A stretch of DNA of 64,000 nucleotides from DASRAU01 sp036005805. Lineage in GTDB: Bacteria; Acidobacteriota; Polarisedimenticolia; Gp22-AA2. Where the stretch lies: positions 1 to 64,000 of the forward strand of contig DASYQE010000210.1 in NCBI GenBank assembly GCA_036005805.1. Direction: 5' to 3'. Of the stretch, positions 17,318 to 25,319 are shown piece by piece (positions within the stretch are counted from its first letter, which is position 1; every line of letters starts with the position of its first letter). A program made the position numbers and the translations under genes. The notes beneath the pieces were generated by a model, which had not been told where the DNA came from, did no database searches, and saw nothing but the letters and a program-made list of their open reading frames with translations.

Positions 17318-17353
17318 GCTATTGCAGGCGCCACCACCGGGGCAACGGTGCTG

Positions 17354-18421
17354 TCAGCCGCCGATCTGCCACATCTTGCGTGGCAGGCGCTCCCGGTACA
17401 CCGCCGCCATGTCGAGGCTGCCCCCCGGCCCCTTGGCCTCGACCTCGGAGGACACGGCGCGCACGAGATCCTCGTCGCTCCCTCCGCCGCGCAGGATGGG
17501 GCGCAGGTCGCGATCCCCCCGGGCGAACAGGCAGTTGCGGATCATCCCGTCCGCCGTCAGGCGGATGCGATCGCAGCGCTCACAGAAAGGAGCGGTCACC
17601 GAGTTGATGAAGCCGATGTCGCCTTGGCCGTCGTCGAAGCGGTAGACCTCGGCCGGGGACGCGCCCCGCTCGCGTTCGACCCTCCGGAGCGGCCGGATCG
17701 CCTCGAGGCGCGCGCGCACCTCCGCCCCCGGGACGATGCGCTCGGCCTCGAACGCCTCCCCCGCCCCGAGCGGCATCAGCTCGATGAAGCGGACCTGGCA
17801 ACGCCTCGTGCGGGCGAGCTCGGCGAAGCGGGAGATCTCCTGGTCGTTGACCCCGCGGATCAGCACGACGTTCACCTTGATCGGCAGGGCGCCGAGCCGC
17901 TCCAGCTCGCCGAGCGCCGCGAGGACGCGGCCGAGGCCGTCACGGCGGCCGACCTTGACGTAGGTCTCCGGATCGAGCGAGTCGATGTGCACGTTGAAGC
18001 GGCGCACGCCGGCACGGACCAGGCCTTCCGCCTGCTCCTCGAGCAGCAGGCCGTTGGTGGTCAACGCCAGGTCCTCGACGCCCGGAAGGGCCGACAGCAT
18101 GCCGGCGAGGCGCGCGAGATCGCGCCGCACCAGCGGCTCGCCGCCGGTCAGGCGGATCTCGCGGACGCCGCGCGCCGCCAGCGGCCGCACCACGCGGACG
18201 ATCTCCTCGAAGGTCAGCAGCTCGGATCGCTCGTACCAGGTGATCCCCGCCGCCGGCATGCAATACACGCAGCGCAGGTTGCAGCGGTCGGTCACCGAGA
18301 CGCGCAGGCTGCGGACCGCCCGCCCGAAGCGATCGACGAGCGGCGCGCCCGGCGCGCAGGTCTTCCCCGCGGACAAGGCCGCCCGGGCGGCGCCGGAGAC
18401 GGTGTGGGTCGGGGCGTTCAT
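17354..18421 (-). CDS. moaA: GTP 3',8-cyclase MoaA
   Basis: 355 aa radical SAM enzyme, first step of molybdenum cofactor synthesis. N-terminal cluster CNLRCVYC (C47, C51, C54), SAM-binding RLTGGEPLVR, C-terminal substrate cluster FCERCDRIRLTADG with a later NC (about 280-300). The usual C-terminal GG is present (WQIGG). The N-terminal 30 residues before LVDRFGR are an extension. No other moa gene is in the window; it sits ten bases after the ferredoxin gene in the same unit. Confidence 0.96.
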   Translation of the reverse strand: MNAPTHTVSGAARAALSAGKTCAPGAPLVDRFGRAVRSLRVSVTDRCNLRCVYCMPAAGITWYERSELLTFEEIVRVVRPLAARGVREIRLTGGEPLVRRDLARLAGMLSALPGVEDLALTTNGLLLEEQAEGLVRAGVRRFNVHIDSLDPETYVKVGRRDGLGRVLAALGELERLGALPIKVNVVLIRGVNDQEISRFAELARTRRCQVRFIELMPLGAGEAFEAERIVPGAEVRARLEAIRPLRRVERERGASPAEVYRFDDGQGDIGFINSVTAPFCERCDRIRLTADGMIRNCLFARGDRDLRPILRGGGSDEDLVRAVSSEVEAKGPGGSLDMAAVYRERLPRKMWQIGG

Positions 18422-18431
18422 GAACCGGATC

Positions 18432-18800
18432 TCAATCCTGCGGCGATGGCGGGTCGTCCGGGAAGGGGTCGAACTCCTCCTCGGCGGGAGCCACGGGCGC
18501 TTCCTTCTTCTTGAACAGCAGCCTCTCGACCGTCTGCCCCGCCTTCACGTGCCTCCGGACGATCTCGGCGACATCACCGGGCTTCACGCCGCTGTAAACG
18601 ACGCCTTCCGGATAGAGAATGACGTTCGGACCGTAGGTGCACAACCCGAAGCACAGGCACTCGGTGTCCTTGACCGAGGTGCCGATCCCCTGGCGCACGA
18701 ACTCCTTGCGGAATTCCTGCCGGATGCGCATCGAGCCGCGCTCGCCGCCGCAGCGGGGTCCGACGCAGATGAGGACGTGGCGGGAGTACGGAAGATTCAT
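18432..18800 (-). CDS. Thioredoxin-like [2Fe-2S] ferredoxin (NuoE-like)
   Basis: 122 aa. Cysteines C12 and C17 (ICVGPRCGG) and C50 and C54 (CLCFGLCTYGPNV) match the C-x4-C...C-x3-C pattern of thioredoxin-fold [2Fe-2S] ferredoxins related to NuoE. The acidic Pro-rich tail (EEEFDPFPDDPP) is probably disordered. ATG overlaps the ridA stop (ATGA). Possible electron donor in this Fe-S/Moco/complex I unit; the partner is not known. Confidence 0.92.
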   Translation of the reverse strand: MNLPYSRHVLICVGPRCGGERGSMRIRQEFRKEFVRQGIGTSVKDTECLCFGLCTYGPNVILYPEGVVYSGVKPGDVAEIVRRHVKAGQTVERLLFKKKEAPVAPAEEEFDPFPDDPPSPQD

Positions 18801-19261
18801 TCGACCTCGAGGACCGCCTGCAGCTGGAGGCACGCGTTCTGCGGCAGCTCGTCCACTCCGTGCGCCAGCCGCGTGTGCCTGCCGCGATCCCCGAAGACCT
18901 TGACGAACACCTCGGAGGCTCCTTCCATCACGCTGAACGCGTCGCTGAAACCGGGAGCGACGGCGATGTGCCCGACCAGCTGCACGACCCGGCGGACGCG
19001 ATCGAGATCGTCGATCGCCTGCTTGGCGGTCGCGAGGACGCTGAGGGCGGCGAGCCGCGCCGCCTCCGACCCCTGCTCGACCGTGACCTCGCGCCCGATG
19101 CGGCCGAGGTACTTGAGCTTGCCGCCTTCCTTGGGGAACTTTCCGGAGATGAAGAGGAGATTCCCGGAGCGGACCGTCTGGACCCAGTTCCCCGTGGGCT
19201 TGCCGACCTCGGGAAGGCGCCAGCCGTTGGATTCGATCGTCTTCTCGATTTCACCAGGCAT
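18797..19261 (-). CDS. RidA/YjgF family protein
   Basis: 154 aa, trimeric YjgF-fold protein; RidA proper deaminates reactive enamines from PLP enzymes. Visible signature: LLFISGKFPKEGG, SVLATAKQAIDDLDRVRRVV, and AFSVMEGASEVFVKVFGD. It resembles the longer, divergent subgroup (about 150 aa) in which the catalytic Arg of the C-terminal PxR-type motif is not obvious, so activity is uncertain. First gene of the ten-gene minus-strand unit. Confidence 0.88.
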   Translation of the reverse strand: MPGEIEKTIESNGWRLPEVGKPTGNWVQTVRSGNLLFISGKFPKEGGKLKYLGRIGREVTVEQGSEAARLAALSVLATAKQAIDDLDRVRRVVQLVGHIAVAPGFSDAFSVMEGASEVFVKVFGDRGRHTRLAHGVDELPQNACLQLQAVLEVE

Positions 19262-19328
19262 CGGATTCGTCCCTCCCGCGCCCCGGCAAACGGCTGCCGC
19301 GAGCGTCCCCGCGTTGTCGTTGCGTGTC

Positions 19329-19337
19329 ATCTTAGCA
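19329..19337 (-). promoter_or_regulatory. Extended -10 element of the ridA-to-CBU_0592 operon
   Basis: Minus-strand TGCTAAGAT, 67 bases before the ridA ATG, matching the extended -10 pattern seen elsewhere. It is the only convincing promoter for the 7 kb unit: every downstream junction is an overlap or at most a 36-base gap. Confidence 0.55.
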
Positions 19338-19414
19338 GACTCCGCGAGGGGGAGAGGCGCAGGAAACGGCGCTGCGAGCCGTCTTGAGAGCCTCTCTCCC
19401 GAGGCGGAGCGGCG

Positions 19415-19444
19415 TTGACCCTGCGCGCACGGCTGGATTACCAT
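19415..19444 (+). promoter_or_regulatory. Promoter of the kdsB operon
   Basis: TTGACC at 19415-19420, 18-base spacer, TACCAT at 19439-19444. The kdsB ATG at 19450 is only five bases beyond the -10, so the message should be leaderless. Confidence 0.6.
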
Positions 19445-19449
19445 TCGCC

Positions 19450-20241
19450 ATGCGACGCCCCGACGAGGCGAACACGAGCGCCGACGCGTTGGGAGTCGTC
19501 CCCGCCCGCTACGGTTCGACCCGCTATCCCGGGAAACCCCTCGTGGCCATCGCGGGCAAGCCGATGATCCAGCACGTGTGGGAGCGGGCGCGCGCGGCGC
19601 GACGCCTGGGGGCGGTCGTGGTGGCGACCGACGACGACCGCATCCGCCGCGTCGTCGAGGGGTTCGGCGGCGAGGTGATGATGACCTCTCCCGACCACGC
19701 GAGCGGGACGGACCGGCTGGCGGAAGTGGCGCGCGCACGCGCCGCGTCGATCTACGTGAACATCCAGGGAGACGAGCCGCTCCTGGAGCCGGCCGATCTC
19801 GACACGCTCGTCGCGGGAATGGAGTCGGACCCCGGGCTCGGGATGGGGACGCTCGCCGTGGCGCTGCACGACCCGCGCGAGGCGCAGGATCCGAACATCG
19901 TCAAAGCCGTCTGCGATGCGAGCGGACGCGCCCTGTACTTCTCGCGCGCGCCGATTCCCTACCCGCGGAACCCGGCGGCCGCGTCCGCGGGCGCGCGCCC
20001 GGGAGGCGGATACCTGCGGCACATCGGCCTGTACGCGTACCGGCGGGACGTCCTGCTGGCCTTCGCCGGCTGGCCGCCGACGGCGCTCGAGCAGACCGAG
20101 GGACTCGAGCAGTTGCGGGCCATGGAGCACGGCGTGACCATCCGCGTCTTCGCGGCGCGGGGAAACTACCTGGCGGTGGACACGCCCGAGGATCGGATGC
20201 GGGTCGAGAGCGCGATGAGCGCCGTTGCGAAAGGGGGGTGA
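19450..20241 (+). CDS. kdsB: 3-deoxy-manno-octulosonate cytidylyltransferase
   Basis: 263 aa. Activates Kdo with CTP to CMP-Kdo for lipid A-core assembly. Nucleotide-binding start VPARYGSTRYPGKPL, NIQGDEPLL, TDDDRIR, and YLRHIGLYAYRR and TEGLEQLR are all diagnostic. Start at ATG 19450, directly after a -10 element and lacking a Shine-Dalgarno. Followed by pyrG, which makes its CTP substrate, then kdsA, kdsD, kdsC. Confidence 0.97.
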   Translation: MRRPDEANTSADALGVVPARYGSTRYPGKPLVAIAGKPMIQHVWERARAARRLGAVVVATDDDRIRRVVEGFGGEVMMTSPDHASGTDRLAEVARARAASIYVNIQGDEPLLEPADLDTLVAGMESDPGLGMGTLAVALHDPREAQDPNIVKAVCDASGRALYFSRAPIPYPRNPAAASAGARPGGGYLRHIGLYAYRRDVLLAFAGWPPTALEQTEGLEQLRAMEHGVTIRVFAARGNYLAVDTPEDRMRVESAMSAVAKGG

Positions 20242-20243
20242 GC

Positions 20244-21860
20244 GTGCCCACGAAGTACATCTTCGTCACCGGCGGAGTCGTGTCATCGCTCGGCAAGGGG
20301 CTCGCCGCCGCCTCGATCGGGAGGCTCCTCGAGGCGCGCGGCTTCTCCGTCGCCCTGCAGAAGTTCGACCCGTACCTCAACGTGGACCCGGGCACGATGA
20401 GCCCGTTCCAGCACGGCGAGGTGTACGTCACCGAGGACGGCGTCGAGTCCGACCTCGATCTCGGCCACTACGAGCGGTTCACCTCCACGCAGACCTCGCG
20501 CGACCACAACTTCACCAGCGGCAAGATCTACGAGCACGTCATCGCGAAGGAGCGCCGCGGCGACTACCTCGGCGGCACCGTCCAGGTGATCCCGCACGTC
20601 ACCGACGAGATCAAGGAGAGCATCCGCAAGATCAGCAAGGGGGTGGACATCCAGATCGTCGAAGTCGGCGGGACCATCGGCGACATCGAGTCGCTGCCGT
20701 TCCTCGAGGCGATCCGCCAGTTCCGGCTCGAGGTCGGTCGGACCAACGCGGTGTTCGTCCACCTGACGCTGGTCCCCTACATCGGCGCCGCCGGCGAGCT
20801 GAAGACCAAGCCGACGCAGCACTCGGTGCGCGACCTGCGCGCCATCGGGATCCAGCCCGACGTGCTGATGTGCCGGACCGACCGGTTCATCCCGCCGGAC
20901 ATCAAGAAGAAGATCGCGCTGTTCTGCAACGTCCCCGAGGACGCGGTGATCACCGCCAAGGACGTCGAGACGATCTACGAGGTGCCGCTCGTCCTCGCCA
21001 AGGAGGGCGTCGACGCCATCCTCCTCAAGGCCCTCGACCTGCCGTACCGCGACAAGAACATGGACGAATGGGTCGAGATGGTCGGCAAGGCGAAGAACCC
21101 CTCGGACGGCGAGGTGGTGATCGGCATCGTCGGCAAGTACGTCGCCTACGAGGACTCCTACAAGAGCCTGAACGAGGCGCTGACGCACGGCGGCATCGCC
21201 AACAACGCGCGCGTGCGCCTGCACTGGATCGAGGCGGACCGTCTGATCGGCGGCGGCGCCGGCATCCAGGAGGCCATGGCGCCGTGCCACGGCCTGCTCG
21301 TCCCCGGCGGTTTCGGGCTGCGCGGCGTGGACGGGATGATCGAGGCCATCCGGTTCGCGCGAGAGCGGCGGCTCCCCTTCTTCGGCATCTGCCTCGGGAT
21401 GCAGTGCGCGGTGATCGAATACGCGCGCAACGTCGCCGGCCTCAAAGACGCCGACTCGGCGGAGTTCACCCCCGAGACGCCGCACCCGGTCATCTACAAG
21501 CTGCGGGAGCTCGAAGGGGTCGAGCGCATGGGCGGGAACATGCGCCTCGGCAAGTGGCCCTGCCTGGTCAAGACCGGGTCGCAGGCCCACAAGGCCTATG
21601 GCCGCACCGAGATCAGCGAGCGCCACCGGCACCGTTACGAGGTGCACCGCAAGTACATGGACGATCTCGAGCGGCGCGGGCTCAAGGTCACCGGCGAGAC
21701 CCCCGACAAGCGGTTCGTGGAGATCGTCGAGATGCCGGACCACCCCTACTTCCTCGCCTGCCAGTTCCACCCCGAGTTCAAGAGCAAGCCGATGCAGCCG
21801 CACCCCCTTTTCCGTTCCTTCATCGATGCCTGCAAGCGATACCGGCAGTCGGCCCGCTGA
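20244..21860 (+). CDS. pyrG: CTP synthase
   Basis: 538 aa. Amidates UTP to CTP with glutamine. Synthetase domain begins KYIFVTGGVVSSLGKGLAA; the class I glutaminase domain carries GICLGMQC with catalytic C383 and the C-terminal FHPEFKSKP. GTG 20244 is preferred over GTG 20238 (which overlaps the kdsB stop) because AAAGGGGGG is six bases upstream and the product starts at the family N-terminus. Its place inside the Kdo operon couples CTP supply to CMP-Kdo production, as in several Gram-negative lineages. Confidence 0.97.
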   Translation: MPTKYIFVTGGVVSSLGKGLAAASIGRLLEARGFSVALQKFDPYLNVDPGTMSPFQHGEVYVTEDGVESDLDLGHYERFTSTQTSRDHNFTSGKIYEHVIAKERRGDYLGGTVQVIPHVTDEIKESIRKISKGVDIQIVEVGGTIGDIESLPFLEAIRQFRLEVGRTNAVFVHLTLVPYIGAAGELKTKPTQHSVRDLRAIGIQPDVLMCRTDRFIPPDIKKKIALFCNVPEDAVITAKDVETIYEVPLVLAKEGVDAILLKALDLPYRDKNMDEWVEMVGKAKNPSDGEVVIGIVGKYVAYEDSYKSLNEALTHGGIANNARVRLHWIEADRLIGGGAGIQEAMAPCHGLLVPGGFGLRGVDGMIEAIRFARERRLPFFGICLGMQCAVIEYARNVAGLKDADSAEFTPETPHPVIYKLRELEGVERMGGNMRLGKWPCLVKTGSQAHKAYGRTEISERHRHRYEVHRKYMDDLERRGLKVTGETPDKRFVEIVEMPDHPYFLACQFHPEFKSKPMQPHPLFRSFIDACKRYRQSAR

Positions 21861-21867
21861 CGGGCCG

Positions 21868-22713
21868 GTGAAGCGGGTCCCCGTCACCTCCGATCTGGCG
21901 ATCGGAGGGGGGGCGCCGCTGGCGTTCCTCGCCGGCCCCTGCGTCATCGAAAGCGAAGAGCACGCCCTACGCATGGCGACGGCGCTGGCAGCGCTGACCC
22001 GCCGGCTCGGCGTGCCGTACGTCTTCAAGGCGTCCTACGACAAGGCGAACCGATCGTCGCTGCAGTCGTTCCGGGGTCCCGGGCTGGACGAAGGTCTGCG
22101 GATTCTCAAGGCCGTGAAGAAGGCGGCCGGGGTGCCGGTGCTCTCCGACATCCACGAGCCGGGGCAGGCGGAGCGGGCGGCGGAGGCGATCGACATCATC
22201 CAGATCCCGGCCTTTCTCTGCCGGCAGACAGATCTTCTGGTCGCCGCGGGACGCACCGGGCGCGTGGTCAACATCAAGAAGGGCCAGTTCCTGGCCCCGT
22301 GGGACCTGCGCCACGCCGCCGACAAGGTGGCCTCCACCGGCAACGACAAGATCCTGCTCACCGAGCGGGGCGCCTCGTTCGGCTATCGCAACCTCGTGGT
22401 CGATTTCCGCTCGCTCGCCATCCTTCGCGGGTTCGGATGGCCGGTGGTGATGGACGCGACGCACGCCGTGCAGCTCCCCGGGGGCGAGGGGGATCGGTCG
22501 GGCGGCGAGGCCCGCTTCATCCCGGTGATCGCCCGCGCGGCCGCCGCCACCGGCATCGACGCCCTGTTCTGCGAGGTCCATGACGATCCGGCCCGGGCCA
22601 AGAGCGACGGCCCGAACGCGCTGCGGCTCGACCTGGTCGAGCCCCTGCTGCGGCAGGTGCTGCGGATCGACGCCGTGGTGCGCGAGGCCGCACTCCCCGG
22701 AGGAATCGGATAG
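21868..22713 (+). CDS. kdsA: 3-deoxy-8-phosphooctulonate synthase
   Basis: 281 aa. Condenses arabinose-5-phosphate with PEP to Kdo-8-phosphate. Motifs: FLAGPCVIESE, FKASYDKANRSS, LSDIHEPGQ, IPAFLCRQTDLL, NIKKGQFLAPWD, LLTERGASFGYRNLVVD, DATHAVQLPGG. The metal-type Cys is present in AGPCVIE, consistent with a metal-dependent form. Start is GTG 21868, seven bases after the pyrG stop; kdsD follows without a gap. Confidence 0.97.
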   Translation: MKRVPVTSDLAIGGGAPLAFLAGPCVIESEEHALRMATALAALTRRLGVPYVFKASYDKANRSSLQSFRGPGLDEGLRILKAVKKAAGVPVLSDIHEPGQAERAAEAIDIIQIPAFLCRQTDLLVAAGRTGRVVNIKKGQFLAPWDLRHAADKVASTGNDKILLTERGASFGYRNLVVDFRSLAILRGFGWPVVMDATHAVQLPGGEGDRSGGEARFIPVIARAAAATGIDALFCEVHDDPARAKSDGPNALRLDLVEPLLRQVLRIDAVVREAALPGGIG

Positions 22714-23670
22714 ATGCCGCGCGACATCGCCCGGCGCGTGCTCGAGCTCGAGGCCCGGGCGATCCTCGACCTCGTGCCGCGCCTCGACGCCTCCTTCGAT
22801 CGCGCCGTGGAGATTCTCGCCGCCTGCCAGGGCCGCGTCGTGGTCACCGGCATGGGGAAGTCGGGTCTCATCGGCGCGAAGATCGCCGCGACGTTCTCGA
22901 GCACCGGGACGCCGTCGACCTTCCTCCATCCTGCCGAGGCGGTGCATGGCGACATCGGGATGCTGGTCTCGGGAGACGTGGTCCTGGCGATCTCGTCGAG
23001 CGGCGAAACCGAAGAGCTGGTGCGGCTCCTCGAAATCCTCAAGCGCCTCGACGTGCGTCTCGTGGCGCTGACCGGCGGGCGCGACTCCACCCTGGCGCGG
23101 CACGCCCAGGCCGCCCTGGACGTGGGGATCGAGCGCGAGGCGTCGCCGCTCGGGCTCGTGCCGACGGCGAGCACCACGGCCGCGCTGGCCATGGGCGACG
23201 CACTGGCGATGGCGCTCGTGGAGCGCCGCGGGTTCACCCTGGACGACTTCGCGCGCAACCATCCCGGGGGCCGTCTCGGCCGCAAGGTGCTGACGGTCGG
23301 GCACCTCATGCACGCCGGGGACGCGGCGCCGCGGGTGCGCCTGGGTGCGGCGCTGTCGGAGGCGCTGCGCGTCATGAGCGATGGCCGCCTGGGGATGGCG
23401 GTGGTGGTCTCCGAGTCGGGCGGCCTCGAGGGGGTGATCACCGACGGAGATCTGCGGCGCGCGCTCCTGCGCGGCGGCGAACCGCACCGCATGCGGGTGG
23501 ACGACGCGATGGGCCGCAACCCCGTCACCATCGCCCGCGAGGATCTCGCGGCCGCGGCACTCAGCCTCATGGAGTCGCGCAAGATCACCTCGCTCGTGGT
23601 CCTCGGGCCCGATCGCCGGGTCGAGGGGGTGCTGCACCTCCACGATCTGTGGCGCACGCAGCTGTTCTGA
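22714..23670 (+). CDS. kdsD: Arabinose-5-phosphate isomerase
   Basis: 318 aa. Interconverts ribulose-5-phosphate and arabinose-5-phosphate, first step to Kdo. SIS domain (about 1-190) with VTGMGKSGLIGAKIAATFSS, HGDIGML, AISSSGETEEL, and LVPTASTTAALAMGDALA; then two CBS domains (about 205-318), ending at HDLWRTQLF. The ATG directly follows the kdsA stop. Confidence 0.97.
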   Translation: MPRDIARRVLELEARAILDLVPRLDASFDRAVEILAACQGRVVVTGMGKSGLIGAKIAATFSSTGTPSTFLHPAEAVHGDIGMLVSGDVVLAISSSGETEELVRLLEILKRLDVRLVALTGGRDSTLARHAQAALDVGIEREASPLGLVPTASTTAALAMGDALAMALVERRGFTLDDFARNHPGGRLGRKVLTVGHLMHAGDAAPRVRLGAALSEALRVMSDGRLGMAVVVSESGGLEGVITDGDLRRALLRGGEPHRMRVDDAMGRNPVTIAREDLAAAALSLMESRKITSLVVLGPDRRVEGVLHLHDLWRTQLF

Positions 23671-23686
23671 TCTCGCGGGGGAATCC

Positions 23687-24226
23687 GTGACTTGCCGCAA
23701 GCCGTTCGGCGCGCGCGCGCGCCGCGTGACGCTTCTGCTGATGGACGTGGACGGCGTGCTCACCGACGGTCGCCTGGGTCTCGGCGATCACGGGCACGAG
23801 GTGCGCCGCTGGCACGTCCGCGACGGCTCGGGGATCGTGCTCGCCCGGCGCGCGGGGCTCCAGGTGGGATTCCTGTCGGGACGCGGCGACGCCGGAGTGC
23901 GCCGGCGCGCGCGCGAGCTGGGCGTGGACGAGGTCCACCTCCGCGCGCGCGACAAGGGCGCGGTCTACGAGGACATCCGCGGGCGGCTCGGCCTCGAGGA
24001 CCGGGCCGTGTGCTACATCGGCGACGACCTGGTGGATCTGCCGGTGCTCCGGCGGGTGGGCGTCCCGGTGGCGGTCGCCGACGCCCACGCGGAGGTGCGG
24101 CGCCGTGTTCCCTTCGTCACGGCGGCCAGAGGCGGCGATGGAGCGGTGCGCGAGGTGATCGACGCGGTCCTGCAGGCGCAGGGACGCATGCCGGAAATCC
24201 TGGCCTGGTTCGAGGGGGAGCGATGA
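23687..24226 (+). CDS. kdsC: 3-deoxy-manno-octulosonate-8-phosphatase
   Basis: 179 aa HAD phosphatase, class C0 tetramer type. Catalytic aspartates D20 and D22 in LLMDVDGVLTDGRL, lysine in RARDKGAVYEDI, and late motif CYIGDDLVDLPVL. GTG start at 23687. Its stop overlaps the lapA ATG (ATGA). It completes the pathway from ribulose-5-phosphate to CMP-Kdo within this operon. Confidence 0.96.
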   Translation: MTCRKPFGARARRVTLLLMDVDGVLTDGRLGLGDHGHEVRRWHVRDGSGIVLARRAGLQVGFLSGRGDAGVRRRARELGVDEVHLRARDKGAVYEDIRGRLGLEDRAVCYIGDDLVDLPVLRRVGVPVAVADAHAEVRRRVPFVTAARGGDGAVREVIDAVLQAQGRMPEILAWFEGER

Positions 24227-24561
24227 ACATCCTCGTCTATCTTCTCGTCTGCCTGTTCTTCATCCTGCTGTTCGTCGTCGGCATCTACAACACCGAGGAC
24301 GTCACGGTGAACCTGATCCTCTGGCACGCCGGCCCCGCGCCGATGGGGGCGGTCATCGCCACGGCGGCCATCCTCGGGATCGCCTTCGCGTGCGCCATCG
24401 GGATCCTCGATGGCATCAAGATCCGCATCGCCAACCGGCAGCTGCGGCGCCAGCTGCAGCGGCTGGACGAGGAATGCGACGCGCTGCGGCTGCAGCTCGC
24501 GCGGCACCAGGGACCGACGGCGCCGGTTGCGGGAGAAAAGGAAAAGGCCCGGTCGTTCTGA
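24223..24561 (+). CDS. LapA-like inner-membrane protein
   Basis: 112 aa. Two membrane helices (ILVYLLVCLFFILLFVVGIY and MGAVIATAAILGIAFACAIGIL) followed by a charged coiled-coil-like tail (RRQLQRLDEECDALRLQL). The pattern NTEDVTVNLILW between the helices is that of the DUF1049/LapA family, involved in LPS assembly and FtsH-LpxC control in enterobacteria. Overlaps kdsC and ends inside the shared terminator hairpin. Confidence 0.88.
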   Translation: MNILVYLLVCLFFILLFVVGIYNTEDVTVNLILWHAGPAPMGAVIATAAILGIAFACAIGILDGIKIRIANRQLRRQLQRLDEECDALRLQLARHQGPTAPVAGEKEKARSF

Positions 24562-24570
24562 CCGGGCCTT
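24544..24570. terminator. Intrinsic terminator shared by lapA and the convergent secreted-protein gene
   Basis: Perfect 11-bp stem AAGGCCCGGTC/GACCGGGCCTT with loop GTTCT. It overlaps the lapA stop codon. On the minus strand it is followed by TTCCTTTTC, so it is a good terminator in that direction; on the plus strand only TTCGG follows. Confidence 0.8.
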
Positions 24571-24593
24571 CGGATCCGCGAAACGGTTCGGGT

Positions 24594-25319
24594 CTACTTC
24601 CTGAAGACGTGCTGGTCTCCCGGCTCGTCGGAGGGGTTGCCCTTGGACGACGGCACCGCGATGTAGCCCGGAGGAATCGGGCTGTCCATCAGGTTGACGG
24701 CGCTCTCCGCCAGGAAGGTCGTGGTCATCGTCCGGCTGACCGGTCCGTCGGGCGTCTGGTAGCTCACCGTGATGTCGTCCCCGTTGAGCAGCGCGAGCGG
24801 CGACCGGCTGTCGATGTTCTCCTCGCTCAGCCGCAGCGGCGCCGTCCAGACCCCGCGCGCCATGGTCACGAAGAGAACGCGCCGATCGCGCGCCCCCTCG
24901 GTGTAGAAAACGTAGGGCACGCCGGAGGCGTCGAACAGCAGCCGCGGCTCGATCTGGTCGTAACCCATCAGATCGCTCCGGGCGATGCGGGTCGCGTCGG
25001 TCCAGGCGAAGCCGTTCCACGCCGAGACGACCAGGCGCTTGCGGTTGCCGTCGTTCTGCGGCCAGATGGCCCAGGGCTGCCCGGTCCTGGGATTCGTCGC
25101 GATGACGGGGGCGAGGTCGCCGTAGGTGTCGCCGAGCGGATTGAGAAGCTGCGCCGCCGGAACATGGCCGCGCACCTGCCGCCAGATCCGCCCGCCTTTC
25201 GTGAGCGTGACGACCCGGACGACCTTGCCCTCGGCGTCGACCTGCACCGAAACTTCGGCGCGGGCGAGAGCCGGCGCCAGCAGTGCGATCGCGAAAACGG
25301 CCCCGACGAAGCGCTTCAT
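24594..25319 (-). CDS. Secreted protein of unknown function
   Basis: 241 aa. Signal peptide MKRFVGAVFAIALLAPALARA, then a strand-rich body with regularly spaced W/aromatic-G repeats: GQPWAIWPQNDG, VVSAWNGFAWTDA, GVPYVFYTEGA, and MARGVWTAPLRLSE. This looks like two to four blades of a beta-propeller (sialidase/BNR-like spacing) but no catalytic motif is visible. Start overlaps the stop of the HTH-TPR regulator (ATGA), so it is translated with it. Confidence 0.75.
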   Translation of the reverse strand: MKRFVGAVFAIALLAPALARAEVSVQVDAEGKVVRVVTLTKGGRIWRQVRGHVPAAQLLNPLGDTYGDLAPVIATNPRTGQPWAIWPQNDGNRKRLVVSAWNGFAWTDATRIARSDLMGYDQIEPRLLFDASGVPYVFYTEGARDRRVLFVTMARGVWTAPLRLSEENIDSRSPLALLNGDDITVSYQTPDGPVSRTMTTTFLAESAVNLMDSPIPPGYIAVPSSKGNPSDEPGDQHVFRK

